The translations under genes and the position numbers were made by a program. DNA of 64,000 nucleotides from Dermanyssus gallinae (Eukaryota > Arthropoda > Arachnida > Mesostigmata > Dermanyssidae), in assembly GCA_003439945.1 (NCBI GenBank), contig QVRM01002479.1, forward strand, positions 62,001-126,000. The letters are read 5' to 3'. The notes beneath the pieces were generated by a model. The model had not been told where the DNA came from. It made no database searches and saw only the letters and a program-made list of their open reading frames with translations. Positions within the stretch are counted from its first letter, which is position 1; each line of letters opens with the position of its first letter. Shown here piece after piece: positions 47,073 to 59,881 of the stretch.

Positions 47073-47640
47073 ATAGAGGGCGAGGTTCCGCGTCAGCGCT
47101 TCGTACGAAATGTGGAAATACCCTAAGTAGAAGCTCGTTAGTGGCTCTCGTCGTTTCGATTCGCAAGAGGTCGAGTAGCACGACGCCTGTCCGGCCCCGG
47201 GTCTACAGCCCAGGTCTGGGCCCCTATCTGCTAGGCGGAGGCGGCGGCGAGGGCAATTGCCACCCATCGCGTCCCTCGCCGAGGTCGTATGCAGGTGGCC
47301 CCGGGTCTGGTTGATTGGCTAAACCAAGTCCAAATATACATATGACCATGACCAAAGCGTAGTATTACTTGCCGAGAAAAGGCGCCGCCTCGGACAACAG
47401 ACGAGCACGTTCTGCTGCGGGACGGTGACGCGGGAGGGGTCAGCGCCGGCCACCGTACCGAACCGCCGTGTGCGACCACGGTGGTTCTGTTTGAGGTGAG
47501 CCGCAAATTTCCTCTTCTGTTGTACCTACGTTTCTTTTTTGCTGGCAAACAACTATTCCTTAGCTTCTACCTTTTGCGCACCGACACACCCTTCTTCCAA
47601 CCGCGATTGGCGGTTGAAAGACGGGTGGCAGTGCGCTAGG
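47073..47640. other. GC-rich block, open on both strands
   Basis: A minus-strand block with an acceptor-like CTCAAACAG near 47492 and a weak donor near 47373 is open in several frames. A plus-strand donor TTTGAG|GTGAGC lies at the same place. Composition alone can explain the open frames, so no exon is called. Confidence 0.3.
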
Positions 47641-47780
<140 letters not shown>

Positions 47781-48160
47781 TGCAATATGTTGAGATCGTC
47801 ACGGATCGGACAGACCTGAACTGCTACGACTATTGCTTCTACTACTACGTGTATCGGGTTAATTGCTCGTTGTACCCTTGTCGTAATCGGCAGACAAGAC
47901 ACGTCTGACAATGTTTCACTTTCAGAAAGACAAGCGGAGAATGGATAGGATGCCACCCACCATCGAAAAAGCCACACACTAAAATGCGCCGCCCGCAACT
48001 CAGTGACCGACAACCATGGAAGCTCTCCACTTCTCCTAACTAGTGCCCTCTGCATTCTTGCGGCGAAAAAAGCTAGCAGAGATTTGCACGACCTATATGC
48101 TTAGATAGCTCACGTGCCAATGTGCCAATGTATACATCTAATAATGTCTATGCTCTACCC
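47781..48160. other. No feature seen
   Basis: Minus-strand frames in this stretch carry no motif. Confidence 0.4.
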
Positions 48161-48248
48161 ATATATATATATATATATATATATGTATAATGTTTATGGC
48201 CAACTTTTAGTATTACAGCAGTACAATTCTCAACACATTTAGTATTCA

Positions 48249-48283
<35 letters not shown>

Positions 48284-48292
48284 CGGTCTGCC

Positions 48293-48334
<42 letters not shown>
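48161..48334. repeat. Cluster of three TA microsatellites
   Basis: TA runs at 48161-48185, 48250-48281 and 48296-48334 are separated by short unique sequence. Confidence 0.95.
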
Positions 48335-48336
<2 letters not shown>

Positions 48337-48924
48337 GCTAAAAGGGGTTCAGTTTTTGGGCAGATATGGTCTTTGGTCCAATCAGTCATGAAGTCAATGA
48401 GGATGGAAGACCACATGCGCTAGTGGCTATTCTTCAGTTACAACGGTAACTTATTTACGCTCGTTTCCCATTTCCCTATCATCATCGTCACCATCATACT
48501 CATCGTCTTCCCTTTCTTCTATGGTATCCGCTCGTCTCGTTGGCCGCAATAAGAACGAAGAACCAAAGGTCGTTTGGCGTCGTTTAAAAAAGAAAGACGT
48601 GACCTTTCGAGCCTCTCTTTTTTCTCGCGCTAATGACAGCCGCCACACATTACCTCTTACGACGAAGACATCAGCACATTAGACATTAACTCCAGCACGA
48701 TAATGAGAGCCTGCTGCCTCGTTCCCCAATGTTTAGTCACTTGCAAGGCGCACACAAGAGAGAAAGAGGGACCCAAGACGAACAGGCGAAAGAGAGACAA
48801 TGAGGCATCCAACAAATGAGGTGTGGATGTATAGAGTGTGTGTGTGTGTGTGTGGAAGTGTTTCTGTAAACACCTTTCATGTGCCATATTGTTCTCGTTA
48901 TGCTATATATATACTTTTTGTTTA
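48335..48924. other. No feature seen
   Basis: A GT/TG run lies at 48836-48854. Minus-strand open frames are Ser/Arg-rich but have no motif or good splice borders. Confidence 0.4.
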
Positions 48925-49107
48925 GTTCTTTTTTCTCTAAGGCTAATGCTCGTGTACGGTTTTTATCATGTCATGGCTGGTTTTTAATCCACTCCGGCAT
49001 TTACATTGTCTAAATTGGAAACCATGCAAACCAATTTAAGTGTGACCGGGTTGGGTCTCACACCTAGGCCACCGGAATGCAAGGCAAAGGCTTTGCCACA
49101 AAGTCAT
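48925..49107 (-). mobile_element. tRNA-derived SINE, second family (copy B)
   Basis: A minus-strand copy sharing the AAGGCTAATGC 3' block, the ATTGTCTAAATTGGAAACCA body and a degraded box B (GGGTCTCACACC on the plus strand) with copies A and C. The tRNA-like 5' end is more diverged. Confidence 0.75.
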
Positions 49108-49284
49108 ATCTGTTCTTCAAGCGTCTGCTGTAACAAACCGTCCGCAGCGTCCCCTGCATTTGAGCGTCATGCCCCCGAGTTGGCCTTATTGCGGCTGCCT
49201 TATGCGCTAAGTGTAGACCTGGTCGTTTTTGGTTTGCTTAGCGCTACTCACGTCATCGCTCACTGTTCTGTTATCGGACCAACA

Positions 49285-49432
49285 AAAAGTTTTTGGGCTG
49301 ACCCTACCAGCCAAGGTTTAACGACCCCGGGACTGCTTTTCGCGGGATTGTTTCATAGACGGATCCCCATAAATACAAATCGGTGCAACGGTGGGGTTCG
49401 AACTCGCGCACCTATCTGTCGCCTCGACTCTG
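49285..49432 (-). mobile_element. tRNA-derived SINE, first family (copy 6, truncated)
   Basis: The 3' half and box B (GGGGTTCGAACTC on the plus strand) are present, but the sequence diverges before box A, near CTGTCGCCTCGAC. The 3' hairpin has a 3-nt insertion in its loop. No duplication was found. It is an older copy. Confidence 0.8.
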
Positions 49433-51142
49433 CTGTCGGAAATGTCTGACACTTTTGAGGCGAATTAACTAGCAGTAAATTCAGCTTGACTGACAACCGG
49501 CACCCAAATCGAAGGGACCGCATGGGCATTATTACCGCGGCGTCAGCCGACCACGCGGCGACCGTGGTCGTCGTCGTGCGTGAGCGTCTGTCAGTCAAGA
49601 CGTCTGTCAGCTGCTGTTGCTGTTGCTTGCTTAACTATTATCAAATGCGTGCAGTGAGGCGTAGCCAGCAGGAAACAGCCACTCTTGACAGCAACAGCGG
49701 CCGCTGTTCCGGTGGCCGTTTTCTGTTTGAGCCGCAACCGCCCAGCCAGTGTCCGGCGTTGCACGTACAAGCCGACAAGATTCGATGGCGAATCCAGCTG
49801 GGCCGCCGATCGATGCCAAATGTGCCAACGGCCGTGTTTTGCCAATCGCTCCTCTCAGCCTTCCTCTCTCTCTGTCTTCGTCTCTCCCTCTCTTTCTCTC
49901 TTCACTCGACACTAAGTAAGGCAAGTAACCGACCAGCTCGGATTCCGCCGACCGCTTTGCCGAGCTGCACAACCCGGCAGTGTCGGAAAGACTGTAGGAC
50001 AGGGAAGGGAAGAGCACCGAGATAAAAAGAACGAGAGAGAAAGAGAGAGAGAGGAAGAAAGATACGGAGCAAATGTCGAAAGCAGCAAAAACTCTAGGGC
50101 TAGCAAAGGGGATAGGGTGAATGGTGGGCAGGAGGGAACATTGCTCCCGCCAGCAGCCAGTAGACGATGACCGGCGTGCCAAGATCAGCCGGTCACGTCC
50201 ACGCATCCTCTCTCTCGTTCATCTCGTTCAATAGATGTTGCCCGTCCGTTGCCCGCTGTCGATGCTTAGCGGCAAGAGGCACGGTAGGCAAGGGAAGAAA
50301 ACGACACTGGACGCTTGTAAGACGAGGAAGAAGACGAAGAAGAAGCAGCAGAGGTCGAGATAAATAGGGAGGCTTCCTCCCCATCCTTCTCATTCTGAGT
50401 TGAACCTCGGCATCCTGAGTTTCTTCTTCTCCTCCTATTCTTCCCTCTCCTGCTCCACCTTTGGGCGGCTGTGCTACTTCTACTGATGCTCTGCCGCTGC
50501 CATCGTGATACTACCGACTACTGTCAAAGCTCTCCAACACTCGTAGGATTGGACAGGAGAGAGCAAGGTGGGGTGGGTGGGCTGGCTGTGGGGTAGGGGG
50601 TGTGGGCAGAGGGCACAACCGTCTCTTTCGGGCGACGAGGGCGACGAGATGCCTCTATTACTAGCCGACGGAACGCGACGTATTTGCTGTGCTTTACTGT
50701 GGTGTAAACCCGTCCTTATACACAGCCGATACAGCCCACACTTCGCGCTGTCGCCTGCTCGCCCGCTCGCCCCTACTCTCACGGCCGAGCAAACCCTTGA
50801 TGCGATAGGCAACAACACATTGAAAGCATGAAGGGAGCCCGCTTGCCTCGCTGCCCTCCAGCGAGCTGGCTGGAAGAGACTTGCGAGAGATGCTGGTCGT
50901 CGTCGTAGTAGACTACGGCTACCGCCCTCACCACCACCACCACCACCACTAGGTAGGTAATCTCACGGATGGCAGCTCCCGCGCCGCCATCCGCCAGCCA
51001 CCAGCCGCCGCTTTGGTGGTTTCCCATCACCACCGGGCTTCGCCGCGGTTCTTCTTCGCTGCTATGTTTCTTGTTTCTCCGCAGTATCCTGTTATCTAGT
51101 TCCTAGGATGCTATACGCACATAAGTGTACAGAGCTGAATCA
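49433..51142. other. GC-rich region with GAGA and GGT repeats, no firm gene
   Basis: Overlapping open frames of 60-190 codons run on both strands (49486-50206, 50480-51033). They contain CT/GA runs (49860-49905, 50020-50060), a CAC run (50934-50950) and AAG repeats (50322-50345). They look composition-driven. Promoter or 5' UTR function is possible but no core promoter motif is decisive. Confidence 0.35.
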
Positions 51143-51163
51143 TTATATATATATATATATGAT

Positions 51164-51214
<51 letters not shown>

Positions 51215-51217
51215 AAT
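51143..51217. repeat. TA microsatellite
   Basis: Two TA blocks separated by ATGATTGA. Confidence 0.95.
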
Positions 51218-52116
51218 GATTGCTCTAATACACTTTTATTTTATTTATTAATACCACAAAGCACATGCAAATGTTGCAATCGCTGTAGCTGTACTGTGTG
51301 GGACCATACAGGTATAAATGAATCTATTTTAATATTCCTGATGTCGAAAATCGTCGACAGCCATGGTTTTCTTGCAGGCTAATGGGCTTGATGCTCGCTA
51401 CTACTACTACTACCATTAATATTTAGCTTTGATCGCAGCCGAACTATACGTGCGAATGGGACAGTGTAGTAAGAAACGCGCCCGAACACACACACACAAT
51501 GCTCACACGAAGGCAAGAGCGTATCGGCCTGCAGACCGAAGAGACCGCCCCACCTAGAATAGCCGACAGGTCTCCCGCTCTCGGTCGGGACGAGGTGGCG
51601 ATGCGTGAGGAAAACAGACACAGTGATGCAAAGGGAGAGAGAGAGAGAGAGCGGGGTTTCCAACGTATTGGCCGTCAGAACATCGCCGCAACCGCCGATA
51701 TCGATATCGCCGATTGGCACCAACTTCCCTCCGCCCCGGTCTCCTCTGCCCTGACATTAGGAAGGCATTTGCTTGCGGGCACCTAAAGCTCCTGAAAGCT
51801 CCTGAAATATTACTTTACGACGTGCTGCCGCCTCCACCGCCACTGCCGTCGCTACCCTAATCTGCTTTGACACTCTCTTCCCCTTTCAGTCCCTTGCTGG
51901 CCTTATTTCCTCTTTCGCTTGAAAAGATGCGGATTGACCCTCTACCGAACGAAAGCCACGTTGGGCAGCCATGCCAAATACAAAGACACAGACAGCTACA
52001 CACACATAGACTCTGGAAGTGCGGATCCATGTTTGGACAATTTTCATTCACTTCACAATCCTGTTTTTTTTTTGCATCTGCCCTCTTCAGTCACACGAGA
52101 CTGATTTCAACGGGAC
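51218..52116. other. No gene recognised
   Basis: A GA run lies at 51634-51650. Open frames at 51499-51786 and 51867-52145 have no motif. Confidence 0.4.
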
Positions 52117-52154
52117 CAAAATCTCCTAAACCTGCGCAGGTTTAGGAGATTTTG
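52117..52154. repeat. Perfect 38-bp palindrome
   Basis: CAAAATCTCCTAAACCTGC and its exact reverse complement meet with no spacer; the centre is CTGCGCAG. It can extrude as a 19-bp stem. No second copy was seen in the window. It may be a very short inverted-repeat element or the product of a replication template switch. Confidence 0.95.
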
Positions 52155-52666
52155 TTTGCAGTCGTTTCGCAGCCACAGCAGCAGCCACCGCCAATGTGTT
52201 GTTCCACGAGGTAGGGTTTTGACGCCGATCATGAACTAACGTGTAATGTACTCTGCCTGTCAGTGATCGTAAATCTTTTCGAACTCACGCAAATTTCCTG
52301 TGACAGGATAATCTCTATCTCTAGTTCTTGTTGGTAGTCATCGTCGTCTGCAAGACACTACTCGTATGAAAGAGAGATGCGCTCTCAACCCAACAATTGA
52401 TCTTCAACCACTGCCGAGTGGATCGAACAATGAGCTTTGCCATATCTTTTCCCTCTCTCTCTCCCCTCTTTTTCTACGCCCCCCTCTCAGTCTCGCTCTG
52501 AGGCCCATTCGTTGTGACCACGAAACAACGGCGCTACTTCTGTCACTCCATATTGTACTCACTGCACGTGTCTACCCTCTACACTTAACCAGGTAACCTC
52601 TCCTCTACATCCAACCAGACGAAGCCTGTAGCGTGGGAGCTAACGCGTTACTGTTACAGCGTCTCG
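52155..52666. other. No feature seen
   Basis: A CT run lies at 52453-52466. Nothing else is recognised. Confidence 0.4.
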
Positions 52667-52772
52667 GCTGTTGCTGCTATTGTTGTTGTTGTTGTTGCTG
52701 TTGTTTTGGCTGTTGTTGTTGTTGTTGTTGTTTTTGCTGTTGTTGTTTTTGTTGCTGTTGTTGCTGATGATG
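52667..52772. repeat. TTG/CTG (CAA/CAG) trinucleotide repeat
   Basis: An imperfect TTG-rich run that would read as poly-Gln, poly-Asn or poly-Thr on the minus strand depending on frame. The block is open in those frames but has no splice borders or flanking coding. Confidence 0.9.
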
Positions 52773-55089
52773 CTGGTGATACCACAGCCGCCGCTGCCCC
52801 CGTTGTTTTTACAGTCAACACACACTCACATATACCGTACTCATAACACAACATATGGTGCCAACACACAAAGCGGTTGCTTCGGCTGACTGTCGACGAT
52901 CGGTAACGTCAACGGATGACTGGCTCTGTACCGGCTCTGACCACTGTCGATGGTCAATGTCGCCTGTCAAAGATGATGACGACCCCCAACAAGGCCAACG
53001 AGCGAATAAACCAATCAAGCAGGCCTAATCAGGCTTCTGGTCATCTACCAACCGCCTCAATCACAGGCCGCTTCACAACGGCAAGGTGACGGCGACACCA
53101 CACATATATATATATATATACATGACGGTATTATGTCGCTGAACACCATCCTCGCTGACACGCACCTACTTCGCTAGGTGAGTCTGCAAGCGGTGAATTA
53201 TGTGGCAAACAAAGAATCATCAGTCCGCCATCATTCTGGACACGTACATGCGCGCAGCTATATCAAATAGTTGATATATGGACGCGAGCACACTATTGTA
53301 TTCGTTTTTGAATCTAAAAAAACTACGATATGGTCAATCGAGATACATTGTATAAGTTCATGGCAAAAAAAGGATTTTATGAAAGTAAGATAGGGTTATT
53401 AGAGGATCTTTGTATATGAAACGCAGTAACGCTTATGCAAAACGAATGACAGTCGAGTAAATGTGGTGTTGCTGGTGAGGTGAGACAGAGGTCCCTATAT
53501 CATTGGTAGATTTTCTGTGATATATATATATATATATATATAATCAATTGACTCGGAGGGCATAAAATATATGAGGCAAATATTTTTGTGTTAACATAAA
53601 AGATGACGGAAAGCTTGCAGGGCATAGATGTAACCATTCATAGCTAGATCTAAAAACCGCGATCTAAAAATTACGCGATACATGTTCGGTCAGGTTCCAG
53701 ATGCGTCACTTGTGTTTGTCTAGTGTCCAGACCCAGCATGACCAGCGTGGACAAATGCCGTTGTTCCGCATCATTCTAGTTTATACAACATAATAATTAG
53801 CAGTAATCTCCCTTAGTAATCTGTCGAGTCACGTTTACCACGCGTGGCGCAGGTCAGTTCGAACGGGTCGTTTCGAAACAGCATCTGTCATCAACACGGG
53901 ACGCCGAGAGCGACGAGATTATCAACGAGACAAGCGATTTTAGCAGTATGTTGCGTTATTACATTTTCTGCTTACAAAGCTGCCTTTAATATGATTTTTT
54001 GAGCCTACCCAAAATGACTAGGTTACGCAAGAAACTTAGGTCCTCAGCAACTACCCACGATGTGTCGGAAAGTCCAGAATGCAACCCACTGCTCATGATG
54101 TCAACGTCATAAGTCATTTCTCCCACGCCGTCCCACTAACAGTAGTATCATGTGTAAGAAAAAAAAGTATGTAGCACAGAAACAATTCCTAACACGTTTG
54201 AGAAGCTGGGAACATGAGATGGTGCAGATTTTATAACCACGTTGTCGTTTAATGCTTGTTTACAATCGATTTTAACATCGCCCAGTTTATGCAAAGGAGT
54301 TGTTCCGCAAAAACGTTTAAACAAAGGGGATTGGGCGCTATGTGGAATTTGCAGATTCATACAGACACCATAACGTTACAAAATTTGGCTTATGATTAGT
54401 AGAGAGGTGATTGGTACTGCTTGACGACTGGTTTTCAATTCCATTATTTCCAACTGATATATAACTCCAGATGCTAAGCCAATAGCTATCAAATATACAA
54501 GTTCAAATTGCGAATGGCCATAAACATGTCATTATATCGGATTAAGCATCGCCTGATGTTACATTCCTCTACGGAAAGTCCAGCTAAATCCAACATGAGA
54601 ACGCTTAAGGTGGCTAAAACGGTAAAGACGAAGTAATGGCATATTATATTCTCCTACCAGCCAACACTCTGAACAAATGGGTTCGATTATAGCTAGAACC
54701 CCACAACCCCACCACCTTGACAAGATTTGTAGAAATGGTCTACACGGCCTTACTGAGGAAAGTCACAAAAAGGTCGGACTCTAAAAGGTTTTAACCCGGT
54801 GGGGAAACTTTGTCTGGACGTTCGGAAGGTGGGACGAACGGATCGCTCAATTAAGAAGCTGTGGCTTAGATTGTCCCATTTTCATCGGTGCACTTATGAA
54901 ACTTTATGTTCGTGCACAAATTACGGATATGGTAGCTGCGCCACCACAAATAGATCTTCTCCAAAGTGATAGTCGTATATAAAGCACAAAAATCGCGCAT
55001 ATGACTGTGAAGCTCAACTAAAATGAAGATTATCCAGAATCGTTCCACAAGTCAGTAATTTGTATTTTAATAAAAATTATTTATTTTTA
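52773..55089. other. No gene recognised
   Basis: Short TA runs lie at 53102-53122 and 53519-53543. The minus-strand frame at 54148-54360 is protein-like but unidentified. Nothing else is seen. Confidence 0.4.
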
Positions 55090-55275
55090 TTTTTTCTCGT
55101 TTTTCCGTAAGGCTAATGCGGTTTTTCATAGCATGGCTGATGTTTAATCCACTCCGGCATTTACCTTGTCTAAATTGGAAACCATGCAAGCCAATTTAAG
55201 AGTGACCGGTCTGGGTCTCGAACCCAGGCTTCCCAAATGCAAGTCAAAGGCTTTGCCACTAAGCCATCTTGCTCG
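55090..55275 (-). mobile_element. tRNA-derived SINE, second family (copy C)
   Basis: The best-preserved copy. On the minus strand it starts CGAGCAAGATGGCTTAGTGG with box A, then box B GGGTTCGAGACCC, the AAATTGGCTTGCATGGTTTC body and the GCATTAGCCTTACGG 3' block. A TA microsatellite (55288-55314) lies just beyond its 5' end. Target-site duplication is ambiguous in the T-rich flank. Confidence 0.85.
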
Positions 55276-55287
55276 TATTTTTAAAGA

Positions 55288-55314
55288 TTTATATATATAT
55301 ATATATATATATAA
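55288..55314. repeat. TA microsatellite
   Basis: A short TA run next to SINE copy C. Confidence 0.9.
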
Positions 55315-56179
55315 GCGGTCAAAATACTCGGGCGCACTTAAAGCGTAACATAAATGAGCCAAGCAGCTACGATATCCGAGGCAGGAAACCGCGCGCTGTA
55401 CACTGTATCATCTGGTCATCAGATGTTGTCTGTATCCACGTTCGAGAAAATCGAGTATTCCTTCAAAAGGAAGAACTGACTGACTGTCCACTGCCTTGCG
55501 AAGCGGGACGCGGCAGTGGCTCGTCCCGCTTCGATTTAGCCCGTGTGTGGGGGGTCCCGCGTTGATCCTACTTATTAGTGTATATGTAAATACAAGAAGA
55601 CGGAGAGACGAGCAGCCGCGACCGACGGTTTGTTGAATCAGCAGCTGCACAACAAGACAGGCTGCTGTACACGTCATTGATGGCCGAGCTGCAGGTTAGT
55701 TGTGTTGATTTATCTCGTTAATATTTAAACATAATTAAGACGATCACTGCTGCTGGGCAAATAGCGGGTCACCGAACGCAACGCAACGACCGTCCCAGAT
55801 CACTGCATAGCAAATAGAGTCTCGAGCTTTCAGTCTCGAGGATGTCCAGTGTTTCACAGTCGTATGCATAGTTTACGCCGTACATACTCAATTTTAAAGC
55901 AATCTCTAGTCTAAAGTCAGAGCAAGTAAGTCTAAAGTCAGACATTCCACCAGAACACCGATGGTTGTGTCATATCCTATTCGCAAACATAGACATTTTA
56001 CTGGGCATGTGCTATTGTTTTATGTCATCAGTCTCAATCTTCTACGGCTGCCACGACAATCTAGATAGACATCCAACTGTGAGTTGTGCAGAATGCAACA
56101 GGTGGAATTTTATCTTTAATATATATGTTTGTTAATTTTGTCAATGATTCTGCCAAGTAGGATCATATCGTTACAAACG
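55315..56179. other. No feature seen
   Basis: A small inverted repeat GCGAAGCGGGACG/CGTCCCGCTTCG occurs near 55498-55532. Nothing else is recognised. Confidence 0.4.
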
Positions 56180-57907
56180 TATGCCAAACAGTAACATCAC
56201 GCAAATAAAAAACAATATACCTATAATAACACCGAGAATAATGAACACCAGAAGATTTGCCAGTGAAATCAGAAGAATTGATTGGAGCAATACATTGAAA
56301 CATCTAGATGACCTGGAAACACTGTGTGACACCATCATAACAATACTCAAAAGATGTGCAAACAAATCAACACAGCACAAACACTTTACCAGACAACATA
56401 GAGTGCTAAGAAATCAGATAAGCCAAAGACGCCTTTTATACATCTAAATCCGTCGGTGACAAAAATAATACAGATGACAATAAATAAATACATTAGGGGT
56501 ACTCGGCGTATGGACAAAGTCGACCCAACTAAACTAGGAAATTGTGCAAACTTAACAACGCTGAAGGAATAAATATATTTTGAACATGCACTTTTTGCAT
56601 TTAAAAGTACATTTGTCAACATGCACTTTCGCCACAGCTGGAAAAATACACAACCTGTCGAATGAGTCGACATTAAGTGACGAAAACCTCCCAACTTACA
56701 GATATCTAGAGCCCCTTTGGTCACTGCCGCGGGTAGAAAAAAGGAAATAGAAGAAACAATTAGACAAATTAGCAATGACAAATCACCTGGAGAGGAAAAA
56801 AGTGGCAGACAAAATAATTAAGACAACTTCACGAGCATCATCTAAAGGCTGGCAAATTCATTATTTACGCACGGCCGCTTTCCCAGTGCTAATATATAAG
56901 CAGGATAATATAAATAACTTGAAACCAATCTCACTTCTCGACAACTAAGGCAAACGAATCGAAACGCTAATTATCAAACGAATGAAACGACACCTATACA
57001 ATAATAACATATACAATAACCAGTTTAAATAAAAAAAAAGGTAAAAGCACACAGTCGGTGTTAATGGCTGTGCATGAAACTAGCTTAAGAAATATATAAG
57101 GGTAGCAGACCAGTGGGTGTTTTGTTAGATTTGATTAAGGAATTCCATATTGCCGATTATCACATAAAATGCAATGCATGGGTATTACTGCAAATGCGCT
57201 AATCATGATAGAAACATATCTAAATAACAGAAAACAGGGATACGCAACACATTGAACGAAGATAAAGTAGTATCGGGACGTGGACGAAGCAAGACAGACT
57301 TGTAATAAATCACAGCAAAACTAAGTTCATACTTTGAGCTCGAACTCCGAAGTCGTCCGGCTATAGCACACATGAATTCTATACAACGGCACAACCATCT
57401 CTATATAACCAGCTCTAGCATTGTCATTGCCCCTCAATCGAACGAACCAATACGATCAAATATCTGGCAAAGATGACTTCGAATATCTTGGCACTCGACT
57501 CGCACGTCAATTAAGTTGCAAACAAAATGAAATGGGGCGTGGCAATATTAAGCCAAATAAGAAACTCAGCAACAGTAACACTCATTCTCGAGGTATATCG
57601 TGCACTTGTGGAGAGTAACTATCGATATGGGCTCACGCTATACGATGGTTACTATCTGACGACAAAACAACCATTGATCGTCCTGCATACGAAAGTCATA
57701 AGATTGGTCTGCGGCGCTGACCGCAGCGTTCATGCAGCGACACTTATGGACAGTTTAAAGGTTTTGCCTTTTCGACATCGGTACGCAGAATCAGTACCCT
57801 CCTATTTTCACACAAAATGCATGACACTCAAAAATAAATCAATGGGCACAAACACATCGTCACCTAGAATTCAGGTGCAGACAACATGTCCACGGGTTTC
57901 CTCATGA
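56180..57907 (+). pseudogene. Decayed LINE with linker, reverse transcriptase and C-terminal region
   Basis: Segments in the order expected of a CR1/L2/Jockey-type ORF2 are visible across frame changes. IRRIDWSNTLKHLDDLETL (linker) lies near 56273-56330 and EIEETIRQISNDKSPGEEK near 56747-56803. INNLKPISLLDN, matching YRPISLL, lies near 56910-56946, followed by IKRMKRHLY...NNQF and STQSVLMAVHETSL. GVLLDLIKEFHIADYHI, corresponding to the LDLSKAFDTVDHxIL catalytic Asp block, lies near 57117. Far downstream, VYRALVESNYRYGLTLYDG, matching the FxSHLxYGIxxWG block, and IRLVCGADRS are in an open frame at 57527-57907. The YADD box region is scrambled. It is an old, inactive copy. Confidence 0.75.
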
Positions 57908-59783
57908 ATGCCTACACGCACACATATGTAGATATATATTCACATGCTGTAGCAGTCATGAGACAGCAAATACTCGACCAGATCTCTGAACACTCCGGCA
58001 AAATATTATTTACTGGCCTATTATTGTTTTTACTCGTACTATATTTAAAACATAAGAACACGATTTCGGTAACACGGTGCGAAAAATAAAAAATCATATG
58101 CATTGTTGTTTTAGCACTGCGTACACGACCTTTCAGCCTTACGAACTATGTGACTATAATCTTGTAATACACAGAAGATACTCTAAATAAACGCACTCAA
58201 AAAAATGCGTATGTGCAGTGGAATGGTAATAACATTACGCTTTATAACTTAGCCTCCACAGTAATAGGCGATCACTGGGCGTCCTGCCGCCAGGCGCGTA
58301 AAGCACCTCTGCTCACATTTCCTACAAATGCAGGCATATTCTGCTTCACGGAGGGTGCGCTCTGGAATCGCAGTGAGCCTGTGTTGAAAATATCGAGTCT
58401 AGTCAATGAATTTAATTTTCCATTGTTGCATGTAATCGTCGTGCATAAGGTTCCATTGGAGTTTCAATAAGCCAATCAAGATGTTGTAAAAACCGAACCC
58501 ATGACAGATAAGACAGCCACCTAAGACCTGCCATGTCGGCTGCCGATTTTTGAATCAGTCCGTTAGCGGCAAGTGCTGTACAAAATGGCGAAATGCACCC
58601 AGTGAACGCCTAACAGCGGACAGAACACGGAAAACCTAGTGGGCTTTATGAGTGTTTTATGAGTTCTAACGCAGACAAGAAAGAAACGCACGCCCTGAGT
58701 GACCTTCGCAAATTCATCCAAGATGACTGCGTATTACTGGTATTAATAGCTGTGTCTTGACCTTAAATTTACCTTGAGAATGAACCCCGTGAGAAACATT
58801 CAAAACAGCGATCGCTCATAAATATGCAGTCCATAAAAGTGCAGAACTCGAAAAAAGATTCAATCTAAATGATTATGCCAGCCCGCCTTGGACTCAGTAA
58901 AAACTGCTTCTCGGCTGTCTCGAGATTTGACGTAGGTTTGACCCAGCTAACTTGTCAAAACAGGTAACAGGTGCTGAAATCTGAATACGCCTCACGCTTC
59001 CCAGAGCAGAAGTGGTTACTGCCCCCGTTGGAGCAGGGGCTGTTGAAGCTTTAGCGGCCGACCGCAAAAGTGATGGTTAGCGTTTTCATCACCCGAAGTG
59101 AGATTTTGGCGGCGATCGACCTCAGAAAAGGCTGCACAGGGTGTCTGACTAACCAAAAGTATTAGCTGAGATAACGAGGTGACACTGCTGGGAGTGTCTT
59201 TGGCGGTAGTTCCTTTATCATGACAACGCCGTTTCGCGCGGTAAAAATTGGCATTGTGTTCGTTTTGATAAACCATTTCAGCTTTCTAGAGACTCTAGGT
59301 TGACAGTAGTTAGCTGTACCCGTATATTATCAACGCAATAAGTATTACCACTGGCAGAACAGAGCTTTAGATCAAATTGGCAGTTTCCATAGAGAAAATG
59401 TAGGAGGTTTTTTTTTAATTTTTAACGCCGCTACCATTGCTTTCCTACATATCTGTGTATTTTATGATAAGAAGCTACGACCTTGATCAATCTAACGTAT
59501 GGTCGTGCCAGCTGCCGCCAATGTTGTCCTCGTTGCAATTGCCGTGTCATTTGTGTCATCAAATTTGTGTCAATAGAATAGTACAAAATCAGATAAAAAC
59601 ATGTTTCGTTATATAGCGGTAATAGCTAGTAGACCGCTATGATATCAACTGCTTGCTTATTTTGACGATGATGTACGGTTAACAAATAACGTGTTTGGCA
59701 AAAATAATAATAATAATATTCTAAGTATTATATGATTTAGTAATCGTAGTACCTGTACATATTATTAATACTAATAAAAAAAA
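57908..59783. other. No gene recognised
   Basis: Open frames at 57886-58089 and 58213-58470 have no motif. The first has a hydrophobic stretch (LFTGLLLFLLVLYLK) that could be chance. Nothing else is seen. Confidence 0.4.
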
Positions 59784-59828
<45 letters not shown>

Positions 59829-59838
59829 CATCATCATA
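59784..59838. repeat. ATT trinucleotide microsatellite
   Basis: About 15 ATT units followed by ATC units. Confidence 0.95.
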
Positions 59839-59881
59839 GTGTTATAATACAATTAATTCGCTTTTAATTGTATTATAACAC
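59839..59881. repeat. Perfect 18-bp inverted repeat with 7-nt loop
   Basis: GTGTTATAATACAATTAA (59839-59856), loop TTCGCTT, then its exact reverse complement (59864-59881). It lies at the end of the ATT microsatellite. It may be a short hairpin element or a replication product. Confidence 0.95.

Noticed and set aside
49486..50206. Overlapping frames of 179 and 191 codons on opposite strands
   Set aside because: Both are open because the region is GC-rich with CT/GA runs. Neither has a domain or convincing splice borders.
57886..58089. Hydrophobic peptide that recalled a mitochondrial or membrane protein
   Set aside because: A single leucine-rich stretch without any conserved motif. A mitochondrial insertion is not supported.
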